From Marinobacterium sp. xm-d-530 (lineage in GTDB: Bacteria > Pseudomonadota > Gammaproteobacteria > Pseudomonadales > Balneatricaceae), in the NCBI GenBank assembly GCA_949499045.1, contig CATEEE010000049.1, forward strand, positions 1-28,409: 28,409 nucleotides of DNA. Reading direction: 5' to 3'. The notes beneath the pieces were generated by a model. That model was not told the DNA's origin. It saw only the letters and a program-made list of their open reading frames with translations, and made no database searches. The stretch's first letter is position 1. Each line of letters begins with the position of its first letter. The translations under genes were made by a program, and so were the position numbers. This document shows, in pieces, positions 1 to 7,260 of this stretch.

Positions 1-95
1 AACCACCTGATCCCTTACCGAACTCAGTCGTGAAACGCGTCATCGCCGATGGTAGTGTGGGGTTTCCCCATGTGAGAGTAGGTCATTGCCAGGCA
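1..95 (+). rRNA. rrf: 5S ribosomal RNA, 3' part (5' end outside window)
   Basis: The first 95 bases match the conserved body of bacterial 5S rRNA: the CCTGATCCCTTACCGAACTC block, then CATCGCCGATGGTAGTGTGG, then CCCCATGTGAGAGTAGGTCA, ending near GCCAGGCA. In the family this end pairs with a 5' TGCCTGGC strand, which would lie just before base 1. About 20-25 bases of the 5' end are therefore missing. This marks the end of an rRNA operon transcribed on the plus strand, and the intrinsic terminator just downstream agrees. The exact mature 3' end is uncertain by a few bases. Confidence 0.96.
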
Positions 96-107
96 CCTAA
101 TAAACAG

Positions 108-146
108 AAAACCCCAGTACCGAAAGGTCCTGGGGTTTTTTGTTTT
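108..146 (+). terminator. rRNA operon intrinsic terminator
   Basis: A GC-rich hairpin pairs 112-117 (CCCCAG) with 130-135 (CTGGGG). A second stack, ACC/GGT, caps it around a GAAA tetraloop at 122-125, with one U-C mismatch between the stacks. A-runs before and T-runs after (136-141, then more T) complete a classical Rho-independent terminator just after the 5S gene. Confidence 0.93.
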
Positions 147-184
147 TTGGCTTTAAAAAGTCTCTGCCGGCCGATAAGGCGGAT

Positions 185-253
185 GACAGGCTGAAGCCAG
201 TCACCGCAGCTACGTAGCTAGGTCAGAGAACCAGTGACTGGCTTTAGCCTGTC
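185..253. repeat. Inverted-repeat element between the rRNA operon and dtd
   Basis: Bases 185-204 and 234-253 are 20-base arms that are reverse complements with a single G-T wobble (GACAGGCTGAAGCCAGTCAC and its partner). The 29-base centre contains a perfect 12-base palindrome, AGCTACGTAGCT, at 208-219. The element is intergenic, has no coding content, and lies just beyond the 3' end of the leftward dtd transcript. No T-run follows either side, so it is not an ordinary terminator. It looks like a dispersed REP/MITE-type extragenic palindrome, but only one copy lies in the window. The rest of 98-282 holds only the rRNA terminator. Confidence 0.7.
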
Positions 254-282
254 AGCTGCTCTCTAAGTGTGATTCAGCTTTT

Positions 283-720
283 TTAACTCTCCAACCAAAA
301 GGTTACTGGCCCATCATTAGTCAGAGATACCTTCATATCTGCACCAAACTGCCCAGTCGCAATCTTAAGCCCTGTATTGTTAGCTGCTTGAACGAAATAA
401 TTATAGAGCTCTTCACCCAGTGCGGGTGATGCACCTTTGGAGAATCCTGGTCGTTTGCCTTTTGAGGTTTCGGCCACCAACGTAAACTGTGAGACTATTA
501 ACAGTTCGCCTTCGATATCTTTGAGGCTAAGGTTCATCTTATCGGATTCATCGCTGAATATTCGATAGTTGATCACCTTGTCGAGTAGCTTGTCAGCCTT
601 AGTTCGGTCATCCTCTTTTTCGACGCCGAGTAAGAGAAGTATCCCTTGGTTGATTTCACCCACGCAGTTGCCGCCTACTATGACGCTGGCACTACTGACC
701 CGTTGAATAAGCCCTTTCAT
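283..720 (-). CDS. dtd: D-aminoacyl-tRNA deacylase
   Basis: The 145-residue product matches E. coli Dtd in length and throughout its sequence. The enzyme hydrolyses D-Tyr-tRNA and other D-aminoacyl-tRNAs, and Gly-tRNA(Ala), in the cytoplasm, keeping D-amino acids out of translation. The two family signatures that build the cross-subunit active site are present: SQFTL at residues 77-81 and NDGPVT at 135-140, the latter including the Gly-Pro dipeptide at 137-138. The ATG overlaps the stop codon of the upstream pip gene by one base (TAATG), so translation is probably coupled. It is the last gene of a leftward three-gene set. No clear intrinsic terminator follows; the inverted repeat at 185-253 lies about 30 bases beyond the stop. 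Confidence 0.97.
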   Translation of the reverse strand: MKGLIQRVSSASVIVGGNCVGEINQGILLLLGVEKEDDRTKADKLLDKVINYRIFSDESDKMNLSLKDIEGELLIVSQFTLVAETSKGKRPGFSKGASPALGEELYNYFVQAANNTGLKIATGQFGADMKVSLTNDGPVTFWLES

Positions 721-1670
721 TAACTGATTAACTCCAGATACTGATCGGTTGCATGAATTAAACGGTCTGTAATGCCTGGTTCAAACGCTGAGTGCCCGGC
801 ATCGCGAACGATTTCAAAGTGAGCCTGTGGTAGTTGTTTGGCTAGCAAGTGTGCCTGTTCAATCGGACAAACTACGTCATACCGGCCATGAACAATCCAT
901 GTTGGTATCTGTTTGATTCGATCGCAATTATTAAGTAGCTGGTTGTCAGACATGAATGAGTTGTTAGCAAAATAGTGCGCTTCTATACGTGCCATCGCTA
1001 ATGCGACATGGGGATCGCCAAAGTGGTCAACTAGGCTTGGGTTAGGATCGAGTGTTGAGCACCGCCCCTCCCAAACTGACCAGGCCTTTGCTGCTGCCAT
1101 GCGTTCTAGCTCATTATCACTGGTCAGGATTTTATAGTAGTTTGAGACCATATCGTCTCGCTTTTCGCTCGGGATAGGCGCTATAAATGACTCCCAATAG
1201 TCGGGGAACAGGTAACTGGCTCCCTCTTGGTAAAACCATTGAATGTCTCTAGGTCGGCAGAGGAATATCCCTCTAAGAAAGAGTGCATTAACTCTCTCTG
1301 GATGTGATTGCGCGTAAGCAAGACCCAATGTGGATCCCCAGCTACCACCAAACAGGGCCCAGCGCTCAATGCCTAGTTGGTTGCGAATCTGTTCTATGTC
1401 GGCAATTAAGTGTTCTGTCGTATTGCTTTCTAGAGCACCATGCGGCGTTGAACGACCACAGCCGCGTTGGTCAAACAGAATGATCTTGTAGTGTTCTGGG
1501 TTAAAAAAACGTCTGTGTTCAGGTAAGCATCCGCCGCCTGGTCCGCCATGAATGAACAGTATTGGTTCACCATTTGGGTTTCCTGAAAGTTCTAAATAGA
1601 GGCTGTGCCCATCGCCTACATCTAGTTGCTCACTGTGGTAGGCACTGATTTCTGGGTAGAGCGTTCTCAT
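720..1670 (-). CDS. pip: Proline iminopeptidase (alpha/beta hydrolase, S33)
   Basis: The 316-residue product is a full-length prolyl aminopeptidase of the alpha/beta-hydrolase S33 family, which releases N-terminal proline from peptides in the cytoplasm. Visible features are the HGGPGGG oxyanion-hole motif at residues 41-47, the DQRGCGRS segment near 67-74, and the nucleophile elbow GGSWGS with Ser110. Asp265 (in GRYDVVCP) and His293 (in DAGHS) complete the catalytic triad. The start codon overlaps the stop of the upstream MFS gene by four bases (ATGA), and the stop overlaps the dtd start by one base, so the three genes form one translationally coupled unit. Confidence 0.95.
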   Translation of the reverse strand: MRTLYPEISAYHSEQLDVGDGHSLYLELSGNPNGEPILFIHGGPGGGCLPEHRRFFNPEHYKIILFDQRGCGRSTPHGALESNTTEHLIADIEQIRNQLGIERWALFGGSWGSTLGLAYAQSHPERVNALFLRGIFLCRPRDIQWFYQEGASYLFPDYWESFIAPIPSEKRDDMVSNYYKILTSDNELERMAAAKAWSVWEGRCSTLDPNPSLVDHFGDPHVALAMARIEAHYFANNSFMSDNQLLNNCDRIKQIPTWIVHGRYDVVCPIEQAHLLAKQLPQAHFEIVRDAGHSAFEPGITDRLIHATDQYLELIS

Positions 1671-3271
1671 TCTACTGGCAACCCCGCATCTTCAAGACGT
1701 TTTTTCCGCAATTCGATTAATCGATCGATCTCAAATATCTCTTGCGGAGTTGCGTCAGTTTTTAGCCCCCCCACAATGGCATAATTGATACGAGTTTTAT
1801 GTAGGTCGAAGAAATCGGTCAATGACTTCGCTACCTTTAGGCGATTTTCTGGGTAGATTGTCACTAAGTGTTCCGTTAGCTCGCCCGCTCTTTTAGGTAG
1901 CTTGAGCACCATCTGCAACGCAACCTCTTCTGCTTTGAGATGAGCTGACTCTAGTGCTGTTTTTATTAGATGCTGGGGGTCTTTTGGATTCTGTTTAAGT
2001 GCTTCAATCAACAGCTTAAGAGCTGGTTCAGCGATCTCAGCAGCCACGTACTCTTCAAGTGGGGGGACTGATGCCGGGTTGGTAGTGAACTGGTAGGGCT
2101 GAGCGGGTTCGAGGCGTTCCGTACGCAGGAATAGTTTACGCACTAACAAGAAGAGCATCAGCAGTATGTGAAGCGAAATAACGTAGAAGTATAGCCATAC
2201 AGAACTAAACCACTCCATCATAGCACCGGCCACAATAGGGCCGACTACACCACCGACGCCTAACAGGATCTGCATCATACTCGTTGCAGGCAGCGCCTCT
2301 TTACTGTCGATGTGATCGAACACCTGTGTTACGGCCAGTGGGAAAATAGCAGCTCCAGCACCCCCTGACAGTAGGAAGAAGAAGGTGACGAACCAGGTGG
2401 GTAGCGCGCTGTAGAAATCGATAATGATAACGCTATTTGCACCGACACCAATCATCATTAATACAGCGCCAACGGTACGTTTATCGAAACGATCCGCAAA
2501 CCAACCAGTTGGGTATTGTGTCATGAGCCCCCCAAGCATGTAGGAGCCTAAAATGATTGACAGTAGTGTGCCGCCAAAGCCGCGATCGTAAGCGTACAGA
2601 GCGATCAGTGATACGCTTGCTGAGCCAATAGAACCGGCTACTAAGCAAGATAGCGTCCCTGATGGAGAGATTTTCCATAGCTGCCCAAATGACATTGGGC
2701 GACTTCTTCCAGGTAGCTCAGGTGCCGGCATGCGTGACATCGACATAATTATCAGCGCGATCGCTAATACAGCGCTGATAATGCCGAACAGTCTAAAATC
2801 ACTCTCCTCGAAAATGTTCATAACAAAAGGCGCTGAACCGAATCCGACAGCAAAGAATATTTGGTAGACACTGAACAGTTTACCGCGGTTGCTGCTATCA
2901 CTGGTGACATTAAGCCAGCTCTCAAGAGTGATAAAACTGGTAATGAAACAGAAGCCGGCAACAACCCTTAATAGCGAGGTGATGATGAATGATTCAAGAA
3001 GGGTGTGCAGTATTGAGACAATTGACAGTGTTGCGGCCATCGTCGCGAAGGCTCGAATATGACCGACCCGACTGACCACTTTAGCACCAAACATTCCCGC
3101 TAGTATCGACCCAGCAGCAAACATACCCATAGCAATACCGACTTGTGAGGATTCAATCCCAGCAGACTGCATTCTTAAAGGCAGAATGATAAAAAATAGG
3201 TTGTGGCTAAGAGCCATGCCGATGATCGAAAAAAGAATAGGGCTGACCCGGTAAAAAATGCTGTTGGTCAT
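1667..3271 (-). CDS. MFS transporter with long C-terminal extension
   Basis: The product has 534 residues. The first about 380 form a 12-helix major facilitator core resembling the YcaD/sugar-efflux-like branch, with an N-terminal helix after MTNSIFYRVSPILFSIIG and the loop 2-3 region GMFGAKVVSRVGHIR. The substrate cannot be told from sequence. The last roughly 150 residues, after RKLFLRTERLEP, are hydrophilic and predicted helical, rich in Leu, Glu and Lys. YcaD-type proteins normally end after the last helix (about 380-400 residues), so this is an added cytoplasmic domain that I do not recognise. The ATG has an AGGA ribosome binding site eight bases upstream. It is the first gene of the MFS-pip-dtd unit and lies downstream of the typA terminator. 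Confidence 0.85.
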   Translation of the reverse strand: MTNSIFYRVSPILFSIIGMALSHNLFFIILPLRMQSAGIESSQVGIAMGMFAAGSILAGMFGAKVVSRVGHIRAFATMAATLSIVSILHTLLESFIITSLLRVVAGFCFITSFITLESWLNVTSDSSNRGKLFSVYQIFFAVGFGSAPFVMNIFEESDFRLFGIISAVLAIALIIMSMSRMPAPELPGRSRPMSFGQLWKISPSGTLSCLVAGSIGSASVSLIALYAYDRGFGGTLLSIILGSYMLGGLMTQYPTGWFADRFDKRTVGAVLMMIGVGANSVIIIDFYSALPTWFVTFFFLLSGGAGAAIFPLAVTQVFDHIDSKEALPATSMMQILLGVGGVVGPIVAGAMMEWFSSVWLYFYVISLHILLMLFLLVRKLFLRTERLEPAQPYQFTTNPASVPPLEEYVAAEIAEPALKLLIEALKQNPKDPQHLIKTALESAHLKAEEVALQMVLKLPKRAGELTEHLVTIYPENRLKVAKSLTDFFDLHKTRINYAIVGGLKTDATPQEIFEIDRLIELRKKRLEDAGLPVE

Positions 3272-3344
3272 TTGGTTGTTCCTAGCGGTCTTTAAAATGT
3301 TTCTTGGACTTTAGTTTACTCCGATTATTATTTTTGAATATAAA

Positions 3345-3377
3345 AAAACGGTGCTCAATTTGCATTGGCACCGTTTT
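3345..3377 (-). terminator. typA intrinsic terminator
   Basis: On the minus strand, 26 bases past the typA stop, a 10-base perfect stem (AAAACGGTGC pairing with GCACCGTTTT; arms 3368-3377 and 3345-3354) with a 13-base loop is followed by seven T residues (3348-3342). This separates typA from the downstream MFS-pip-dtd unit. Confidence 0.85.
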
Positions 3378-3402
3378 ATGTTTTGCATTTTTAGCGTATC
3401 AA

Positions 3403-5211
3403 CTAGCGCTTAGCACGTTTACGCTCATGCTCTTTCAAGAACTTCTTACGAATACGGATGTTCTCAGGTGTTACTTCAACCAACTCATCATCTTCAATGA
3501 AATCTAGAGCTTGCTCTAGCGTGAATCGGATAGGTGGTGTAAGCACGATGTTCTCGTCAGTGCCTGATGCTCGAACGTTGGTTAGCTGTTTACCTTTCGT
3601 TGGGTTAACCGTCAGATCATTAGAGCGGCTGTGAATACCAATGACCATACCTTCATACACGTCGATGTTTGGCCCGATCATTAGACGACCACGCTCCTGA
3701 AGTGAGAAGAGTGCGTAACCCAGAACTTTACCGTTGACCATTGAAACCAGTACGCCATTGTTACGCGTTACCGTTTCACCCTCTTTCACCACACCGTAGT
3801 GGTCAAAGATTGAGTTCATGATACCGGTACCAGACGTCATGGTTAGGAATTGGCTACGGAAACCGATCAAACCACGAGATGGGATCATAAAGGTCAAGCG
3901 GCAGCGACCTTTACCGTCAACTTCCATGTTGGTCATGTCACCACGACGCATACCTAGCTCTTCGATGATTGAGCCTTGGTGCTGCTCTTCAACATCGATC
4001 ATAACAATTTCGTATGGTTCGTGGATTTCGCCATCCACCTCTTTCTGAATAACTTCTGGGCGGCTGATGCCTAGTTCGAAGCCTTCACGGCGCATGGATT
4101 CAATCAGTACTGATAGGTGAAGTTCACCACGACCTGATACGCGGAATTTTTCTGGGCTGTCACCAGGTTCTACACGCAGTGCTACGTTGTGAATTAATTC
4201 ACGCTCTAGACGCTCTTTGATGTTACGGCTAGTAACGAATTTGCCCTCTTTGCCAGCAAACGGAGAGTCGTTGACCTGGAACGTCATTGAGACGGTTGGT
4301 TCATCGACAGAGAGTGCTGGTAGCGCTTCAACAACATCCGGATGACACAGCGTATCAGAGATGTTGAGTTCGTCTAGACCGGTAATACAGATAATATCAC
4401 CCGCTTGTGCGCTATCGACATCGACGCGATCAAGTCCGTGGTAACCCATGATCTTAAGTACGCGACCTGAACGCATTTTTGCGTGTGAATCGATGACTTT
4501 TACAGGTGAGTTGGTAGAGATCTTGCCGCGTGAGATGCGACCTACGCCGATAACTCCCACAAAGCTGTTGTAGTCCAGTGCAGAGATCTGCATCTGGAAA
4601 GGACCTTCTGTATCTACGTGAGGCGCATCAACGTGCTTGATGATCGCTTCAAACAGAGGCGTCATATCGTCAGCCATCGCTTCGTGGTCATCACCCGCGA
4701 TGCCATTGATTGCAGAGGCGTATACGATTGGGAAGTCTAGCTGCTCATCGGTAGCGCCAAGGTTGTCGAACAGTTCAAACACCTGATCCATAACCCAGTC
4801 TGGGCGTGCGCCAGGGCGGTCGATTTTGTTGATCACAACGATTGGCTTTAGGCCACGTGCAAAGGCTTTCTGTGTCACGAAGCGTGTTTGCGGCATTGGA
4901 CCATCAACCGCATCAACCAGTAGTAGTACCGAGTCAACCATCGACATAACACGCTCTACTTCACCACCGAAATCGGCGTGCCCAGGAGTATCGACTATGT
5001 TAATGCGGTAGTCGTTCCATGTGATGGCCGTGTTTTTAGCAAGGATGGTGATGCCGCGCTCTTTCTCTTGGTCGTTGGAGTCCATGACGCGCTCTGCGCC
5101 TTCATCACGACGACCAAGTGTGCCAGACTGATCTAGAAGTTTATCAACTAGGGTAGTTTTGCCATGGTCGACGTGTGCGATGATGGCGATATTGCGAAGA
5201 TTTTCGATCAC
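3403..5211 (-). CDS. typA: Translational GTPase TypA/BipA
   Basis: The 602-residue product is closely similar to E. coli BipA/TypA, a ribosome-binding GTPase involved in 50S assembly and stress or low-temperature growth. The GTPase motifs are visible: G1 AHVDHGKT at residues 12-19, G2 around KERGITI, G3 DTPGHADF and G4 NKID. EF-G-like domains III and V and the TypA-specific C-terminal domain (RASGTDENIVL... to the basic tail RKKFLKEHERKRAKR) follow. The start is GTG at 5209-5211: it gives the conserved N-terminus MIENLRNIAIIAH, and no upstream ATG fits. The gene is monocistronic, with its own promoter and terminator. Confidence 0.98.
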   Translation of the reverse strand: MIENLRNIAIIAHVDHGKTTLVDKLLDQSGTLGRRDEGAERVMDSNDQEKERGITILAKNTAITWNDYRINIVDTPGHADFGGEVERVMSMVDSVLLLVDAVDGPMPQTRFVTQKAFARGLKPIVVINKIDRPGARPDWVMDQVFELFDNLGATDEQLDFPIVYASAINGIAGDDHEAMADDMTPLFEAIIKHVDAPHVDTEGPFQMQISALDYNSFVGVIGVGRISRGKISTNSPVKVIDSHAKMRSGRVLKIMGYHGLDRVDVDSAQAGDIICITGLDELNISDTLCHPDVVEALPALSVDEPTVSMTFQVNDSPFAGKEGKFVTSRNIKERLERELIHNVALRVEPGDSPEKFRVSGRGELHLSVLIESMRREGFELGISRPEVIQKEVDGEIHEPYEIVMIDVEEQHQGSIIEELGMRRGDMTNMEVDGKGRCRLTFMIPSRGLIGFRSQFLTMTSGTGIMNSIFDHYGVVKEGETVTRNNGVLVSMVNGKVLGYALFSLQERGRLMIGPNIDVYEGMVIGIHSRSNDLTVNPTKGKQLTNVRASGTDENIVLTPPIRFTLEQALDFIEDDELVEVTPENIRIRKKFLKEHERKRAKR

Positions 5212-5213
5212 GA

Positions 5214-5266
5214 GGTGAGTCTCATTAATTAAAGATGCGCGGATTATACGCGTCGAGCGTGATCAA
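5214..5266 (-). promoter_or_regulatory. Candidate sigma70 promoter of typA
   Basis: On the minus strand a perfect -10 hexamer TATAAT occupies 5248-5243. A weak -35 (TTCGCC) lies 18 bases further upstream, near 5272-5267. Transcription would start near 5236, about 25 bases before the GTG codon of typA. The -10 is strong but the -35 is poor, so the assignment is moderate. Confidence 0.5.
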
Positions 5267-5352
5267 GGCGAATTAATAGCCAATAAATTTGGACCATATG
5301 AACAATTGTTAGAAGCGAATTTAGTGCAAAATTTTTTGGCTAGAGTATCATA

Positions 5353-5380
5353 TTGGCACACATCGACAGACTAGTAATAG
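5353..5380 (+). promoter_or_regulatory. Possible upstream sigma70 promoter of glnA
   Basis: TTGGCA at 5353-5358 and TAATAG at 5375-5380 are separated by 16 bases. The position resembles the NtrC-repressed upstream promoter glnAp1 of enterics, since the NtrC site at 5386-5402 would cover the start point. The match is modest, so this is a suggestion from layout more than from sequence strength. Confidence 0.3.
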
Positions 5381-5385
5381 TTTAA

Positions 5386-5402
5386 AGCACCATATTGGTG
5401 CG
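5386..5402 (+). promoter_or_regulatory. NtrC enhancer site 1 of glnA
   Basis: AGCACCATATTGGTGCG matches the NtrC consensus TGCACCA-N3-TGGTGCA except at the outermost base of each side; the inner 15 bases have perfect dyad symmetry. It is centred at 5394, about 130 bp upstream of the predicted sigma54 start (5524). Confidence 0.88.
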
Positions 5403-5415
5403 TATGTTTTAGGTG

Positions 5416-5432
5416 TGCATCAAAGTGGTGCA
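5416..5432 (+). promoter_or_regulatory. NtrC enhancer site 2 of glnA
   Basis: TGCATCAAAGTGGTGCA matches the NtrC consensus with one changed base in the left half. It is centred at 5424, about 100 bp upstream of the sigma54 start and 30 bp (three helical turns) from site 1, so both dimers face the same side of the DNA, as at the enteric glnA enhancer. Confidence 0.87.
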
Positions 5433-5496
5433 TTTATTGGCTTTAGTGATTCATCATTGTTGCTGTAAATCACCGTAAATAAAGACTTTTTTCGAG

Positions 5497-5513
5497 TTGG
5501 CATATTGTTTGCT
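5497..5513 (+). promoter_or_regulatory. sigma54 promoter of glnA
   Basis: TTGGCATATTGTTTGCT carries the invariant GG (5499-5500) and GC (5511-5512) dinucleotides exactly 12 bases apart, as sigma54-RNA polymerase needs. Transcription should begin near 5524. The longest open frame for glnA would start at 5505, inside this promoter, so the real start must be downstream. Confidence 0.92.
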
Positions 5514-5529
5514 AAATCGTTAGGAAGAC

Positions 5530-5552
5530 TGAGCTTGCATGGTGCAGGCTTA
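5530..5552 (+). other. Stem-loop at the 5' end of the glnA transcript
   Basis: A 10-pair stem (TGAGCTTGCA with TGCAGGCTTA, two wobble pairs, arms 5530-5539 and 5543-5552) closes a three-base TGG loop. It begins about six bases after the predicted start of transcription. Such 5' hairpins often stabilise abundant mRNAs; the role here is inference. Confidence 0.5.
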
Positions 5553-5600
5553 AAACCAAGGCTACTAGTCTGGCAATATCTGATAATGGAGAGAGCCATA

Positions 5601-7007
5601 ATGTCTGAACAGACACTAAATCTGATCAAAGAAACTGACGCGAAGTGGATCGACCTTCGCTTTACAGACTCTAAAGGTAAAGAGCAGCACGTAACTATCC
5701 CAGTTCACGAAATGGGTGACGACTTCTTCGAAGACGGCAAAATGTTTGATGGCTCATCTATCCAAGGTTGGAAGGGTATTAATGACTCTGACATGATCCT
5801 TCGCCCAGATGACTCTTCATCGATCGTTGACCCATTCTCTGAAGATGCAACTGTCATCATCCGTTGTGACATTGTTGAGCCTGCTACAGGTCTTGGCTAC
5901 GAGCGTGACCCACGTTCTGTTGCTAAGCGTGCAGAAGAGTACCTAAAATCGACAGGTATCGCTGACAGCGCTATGTTCGGTCCTGAGCCAGAGTTCTTCG
6001 TATTTGACGAAGTTCACTTCCACGCTGACATGTCTGGTTGTGGCTACACTGTCTCTTCTGAAGAAGCGGCATGGTCTTCTAACAGCAAGTTCGAAGGCGG
6101 CAACACTGGCCACCGTCCACGCGTTAAAGGCGGTTACTTCCCAGTACCACCAGTAGACTCTCTACACGATCTTCGTGCTGCAATGTGTGATGCAATGACA
6201 GCTATGGGTCTTCACGTAGAAGTACACCACCACGAAGTAGCAACTGCTGGTCAGTGTGAAATTGGTGTTGCGGGTAACACACTTGTTAAGAAAGCTGACG
6301 AAGTTCAGATTCTTAAATACGCAGTTCATAACGTTGCTCACGCTTACGGTAAAACAGCGACGTTCATGCCTAAGCCAATCGTTGGTGACAACGGTTCTGG
6401 TATGCACGTTCACCAGTCTCTATCTAAAGACGGTGTTAACATCTTCGCAGGCGACGCTTACGCAGGCCTATCTGAAGAAGCTCTTTACTACATCGGCGGT
6501 ATCATCAAGCACGCTAAAGCGCTTAACGCTCTGTGTAACCCAGGCACTAACTCGTACAAGCGTCTTGTTCCAGGTTTCGAAGCACCCGTTATGCTAGCTT
6601 ACTCAGCTCGTAACCGTTCAGCTTCTATCCGTATCCCGTACGTAACTAGCCCTAAAGGCCGTCGTATCGAGACACGTTTCCCTGACCCAATTGCTAACCC
6701 ATACCTAGCGTTCGCTGCGCTAATGATGGCTGGTCTTGACGGTATCCAGAACAAGATCCATCCTGGCGACGCAGCAGATAAAGACCTTTACGATCTACCA
6801 GCTGAAGAAGCTGCTCAGATTCCACAGGTTTGTTCTTCACTAGAAGAAGCTCTGGACGCTCTAGAAGCTGATTACGAGTTCCTAACTCGCGGCGGCGTAT
6901 TCACTGAAGACATGCTAAACGCTTACGTTGAACTTAAGCGTGAAGAGTGTGCTCAAGTGAGCCAGACTACACACCCAATCGAATACGATCTTTACTACTC
7001 AGTTTAA
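5601..7007 (+). CDS. glnA: Glutamine synthetase, type I
   Basis: The 468-residue product (E. coli 469) makes glutamine from glutamate, ammonia and ATP in the cytoplasm as a dodecamer. Visible features are the beta-Grasp N-terminal domain, the catalytic EPEFFVFDE and HHHEVATAGQCEIG segments, KPIVGDNGSGMHVHQS, NRSASIRIP, and the adenylylation site Tyr397 in DLYDLPAEE. This marks the enzyme as the GlnE-regulated GSI-beta type. The ATG at 5601 is chosen because it gives the family N-terminus (MSEQTLNLIKE), has a GGAGAG site at 5588-5593, and lies downstream of the sigma54 start. Codon choice is strongly biased toward a small set (CTT/CTA, GCT, CGT, GAA, AAC), unlike the neighbours, as expected for very high expression. 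Confidence 0.98.
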   Translation: MSEQTLNLIKETDAKWIDLRFTDSKGKEQHVTIPVHEMGDDFFEDGKMFDGSSIQGWKGINDSDMILRPDDSSSIVDPFSEDATVIIRCDIVEPATGLGYERDPRSVAKRAEEYLKSTGIADSAMFGPEPEFFVFDEVHFHADMSGCGYTVSSEEAAWSSNSKFEGGNTGHRPRVKGGYFPVPPVDSLHDLRAAMCDAMTAMGLHVEVHHHEVATAGQCEIGVAGNTLVKKADEVQILKYAVHNVAHAYGKTATFMPKPIVGDNGSGMHVHQSLSKDGVNIFAGDAYAGLSEEALYYIGGIIKHAKALNALCNPGTNSYKRLVPGFEAPVMLAYSARNRSASIRIPYVTSPKGRRIETRFPDPIANPYLAFAALMMAGLDGIQNKIHPGDAADKDLYDLPAEEAAQIPQVCSSLEEALDALEADYEFLTRGGVFTEDMLNAYVELKREECAQVSQTTHPIEYDLYYSV

Positions 7008-7020
7008 GATCTTATCGATT

Positions 7021-7049
7021 AAAAAAACCCGGCATCAGCCGGGTTTTTT
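7021..7049 (+). terminator. glnA intrinsic terminator
   Basis: The stem CCCGGC/GCCGGG (7028-7033 with 7038-7043) has an ATCA loop. Seven A residues precede it and six T follow (7044-7049). It lies 13 bases past the glnA stop and separates glnA from ntrBC. Confidence 0.94.
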
Positions 7050-7052
7050 ATA

Positions 7053-7143
7053 TCCAGGACGGACGGTATCCTGCGAGCACACGGATGTGCAGGAGCAGGG
7101 CATGTCCAGGACGGACGGTATCCTGCGAGCACACGGATGTGCA
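7053..7143. repeat. Tandem 39-base double-hairpin repeat
   Basis: Two identical 39-base copies lie at 7053-7091 and 7105-7143, with 13 bases between (period 52). Each copy contains two hairpins: CAGGA-N9-TCCTG (7055-7059 with 7069-7073) and GCACA-CGGA-TGTGC (7077-7081 with 7086-7090); the second copy has the same at 7107-7125 and 7129-7142. The pair starts right after the glnA terminator and ends 10 bases before the NtrC site of ntrB. An open frame crosses it, but its apparent protein shows the same sequence twice in different frames and has no start context, so it is not a gene. It may be a member of a dispersed extragenic repeat family. Confidence 0.85.
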
Positions 7144-7153
7144 TACAACACCC

Positions 7154-7170
7154 CGCACCAAATTGGTGCA
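7154..7170 (+). promoter_or_regulatory. NtrC site (strong) upstream of ntrB
   Basis: CGCACCAAATTGGTGCA matches the NtrC consensus TGCACCA-N3-TGGTGCA at 13 of 14 defined positions. It is centred at 7162, about 109 bp before the predicted sigma54 start at 7271, and would let NtrC drive its own operon. Confidence 0.87.
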
Positions 7171-7185
7171 TAATATCTCTATATA

Positions 7186-7202
7186 TGCCATTCTATTGTG
7201 CA
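7186..7202 (+). promoter_or_regulatory. NtrC site (weak) upstream of ntrB
   Basis: TGCCATTCTATTGTGCA has a good right half (TTGTGCA against TGGTGCA) and a degenerate left half. It is centred at 7194, 32 bp from the strong site, the same kind of spacing as the two glnA sites, so it probably binds cooperatively. Its position supports it more than its sequence. Confidence 0.45.
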
Positions 7203-7243
7203 TGTGAAAACTCAAAGCCCCGTGGTTATTGGGTTTTGTCGAG

Positions 7244-7260
7244 TTGGCAACCTTTTTGCT
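7244..7260 (+). promoter_or_regulatory. sigma54 promoter of ntrBC
   Basis: TTGGCAACCTTTTTGCT has GG at 7246-7247 and GC at 7258-7259, exactly 12 bases apart. The predicted start is near 7271. The 11 bases TCGAGTTGGCA around the -24 element are identical to those at the glnA promoter. Confidence 0.9.

Noticed and set aside
96..282. tRNA gene after the 5S gene
   Set aside because: No cloverleaf or T-loop GTTCRANYC sequence is present; the pairing there is explained by the terminator and the inverted repeat.
3304..3507. 67-codon plus-strand frame over the typA terminator and 3' end
   Set aside because: It covers an intrinsic terminator and the reverse of conserved typA codons; no initiation signal.
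5505..5600. N-terminal extension of glnA to the first in-frame ATG
   Set aside because: The upstream ATG lies within the sigma54 promoter and before the predicted transcription start, and the family N-terminus begins at 5601.
7053..7143. CRISPR array
   Set aside because: Only two repeat copies, a 13-base spacer that is too short, hairpins filling each repeat, and no cas genes.
6947..7207. An 86-codon plus-strand frame running through the glnA end and the tandem repeat
   Set aside because: It starts inside glnA, crosses a strong terminator, and its apparent protein repeats the same DNA in two frames because the repeat period (52) is not a multiple of three.
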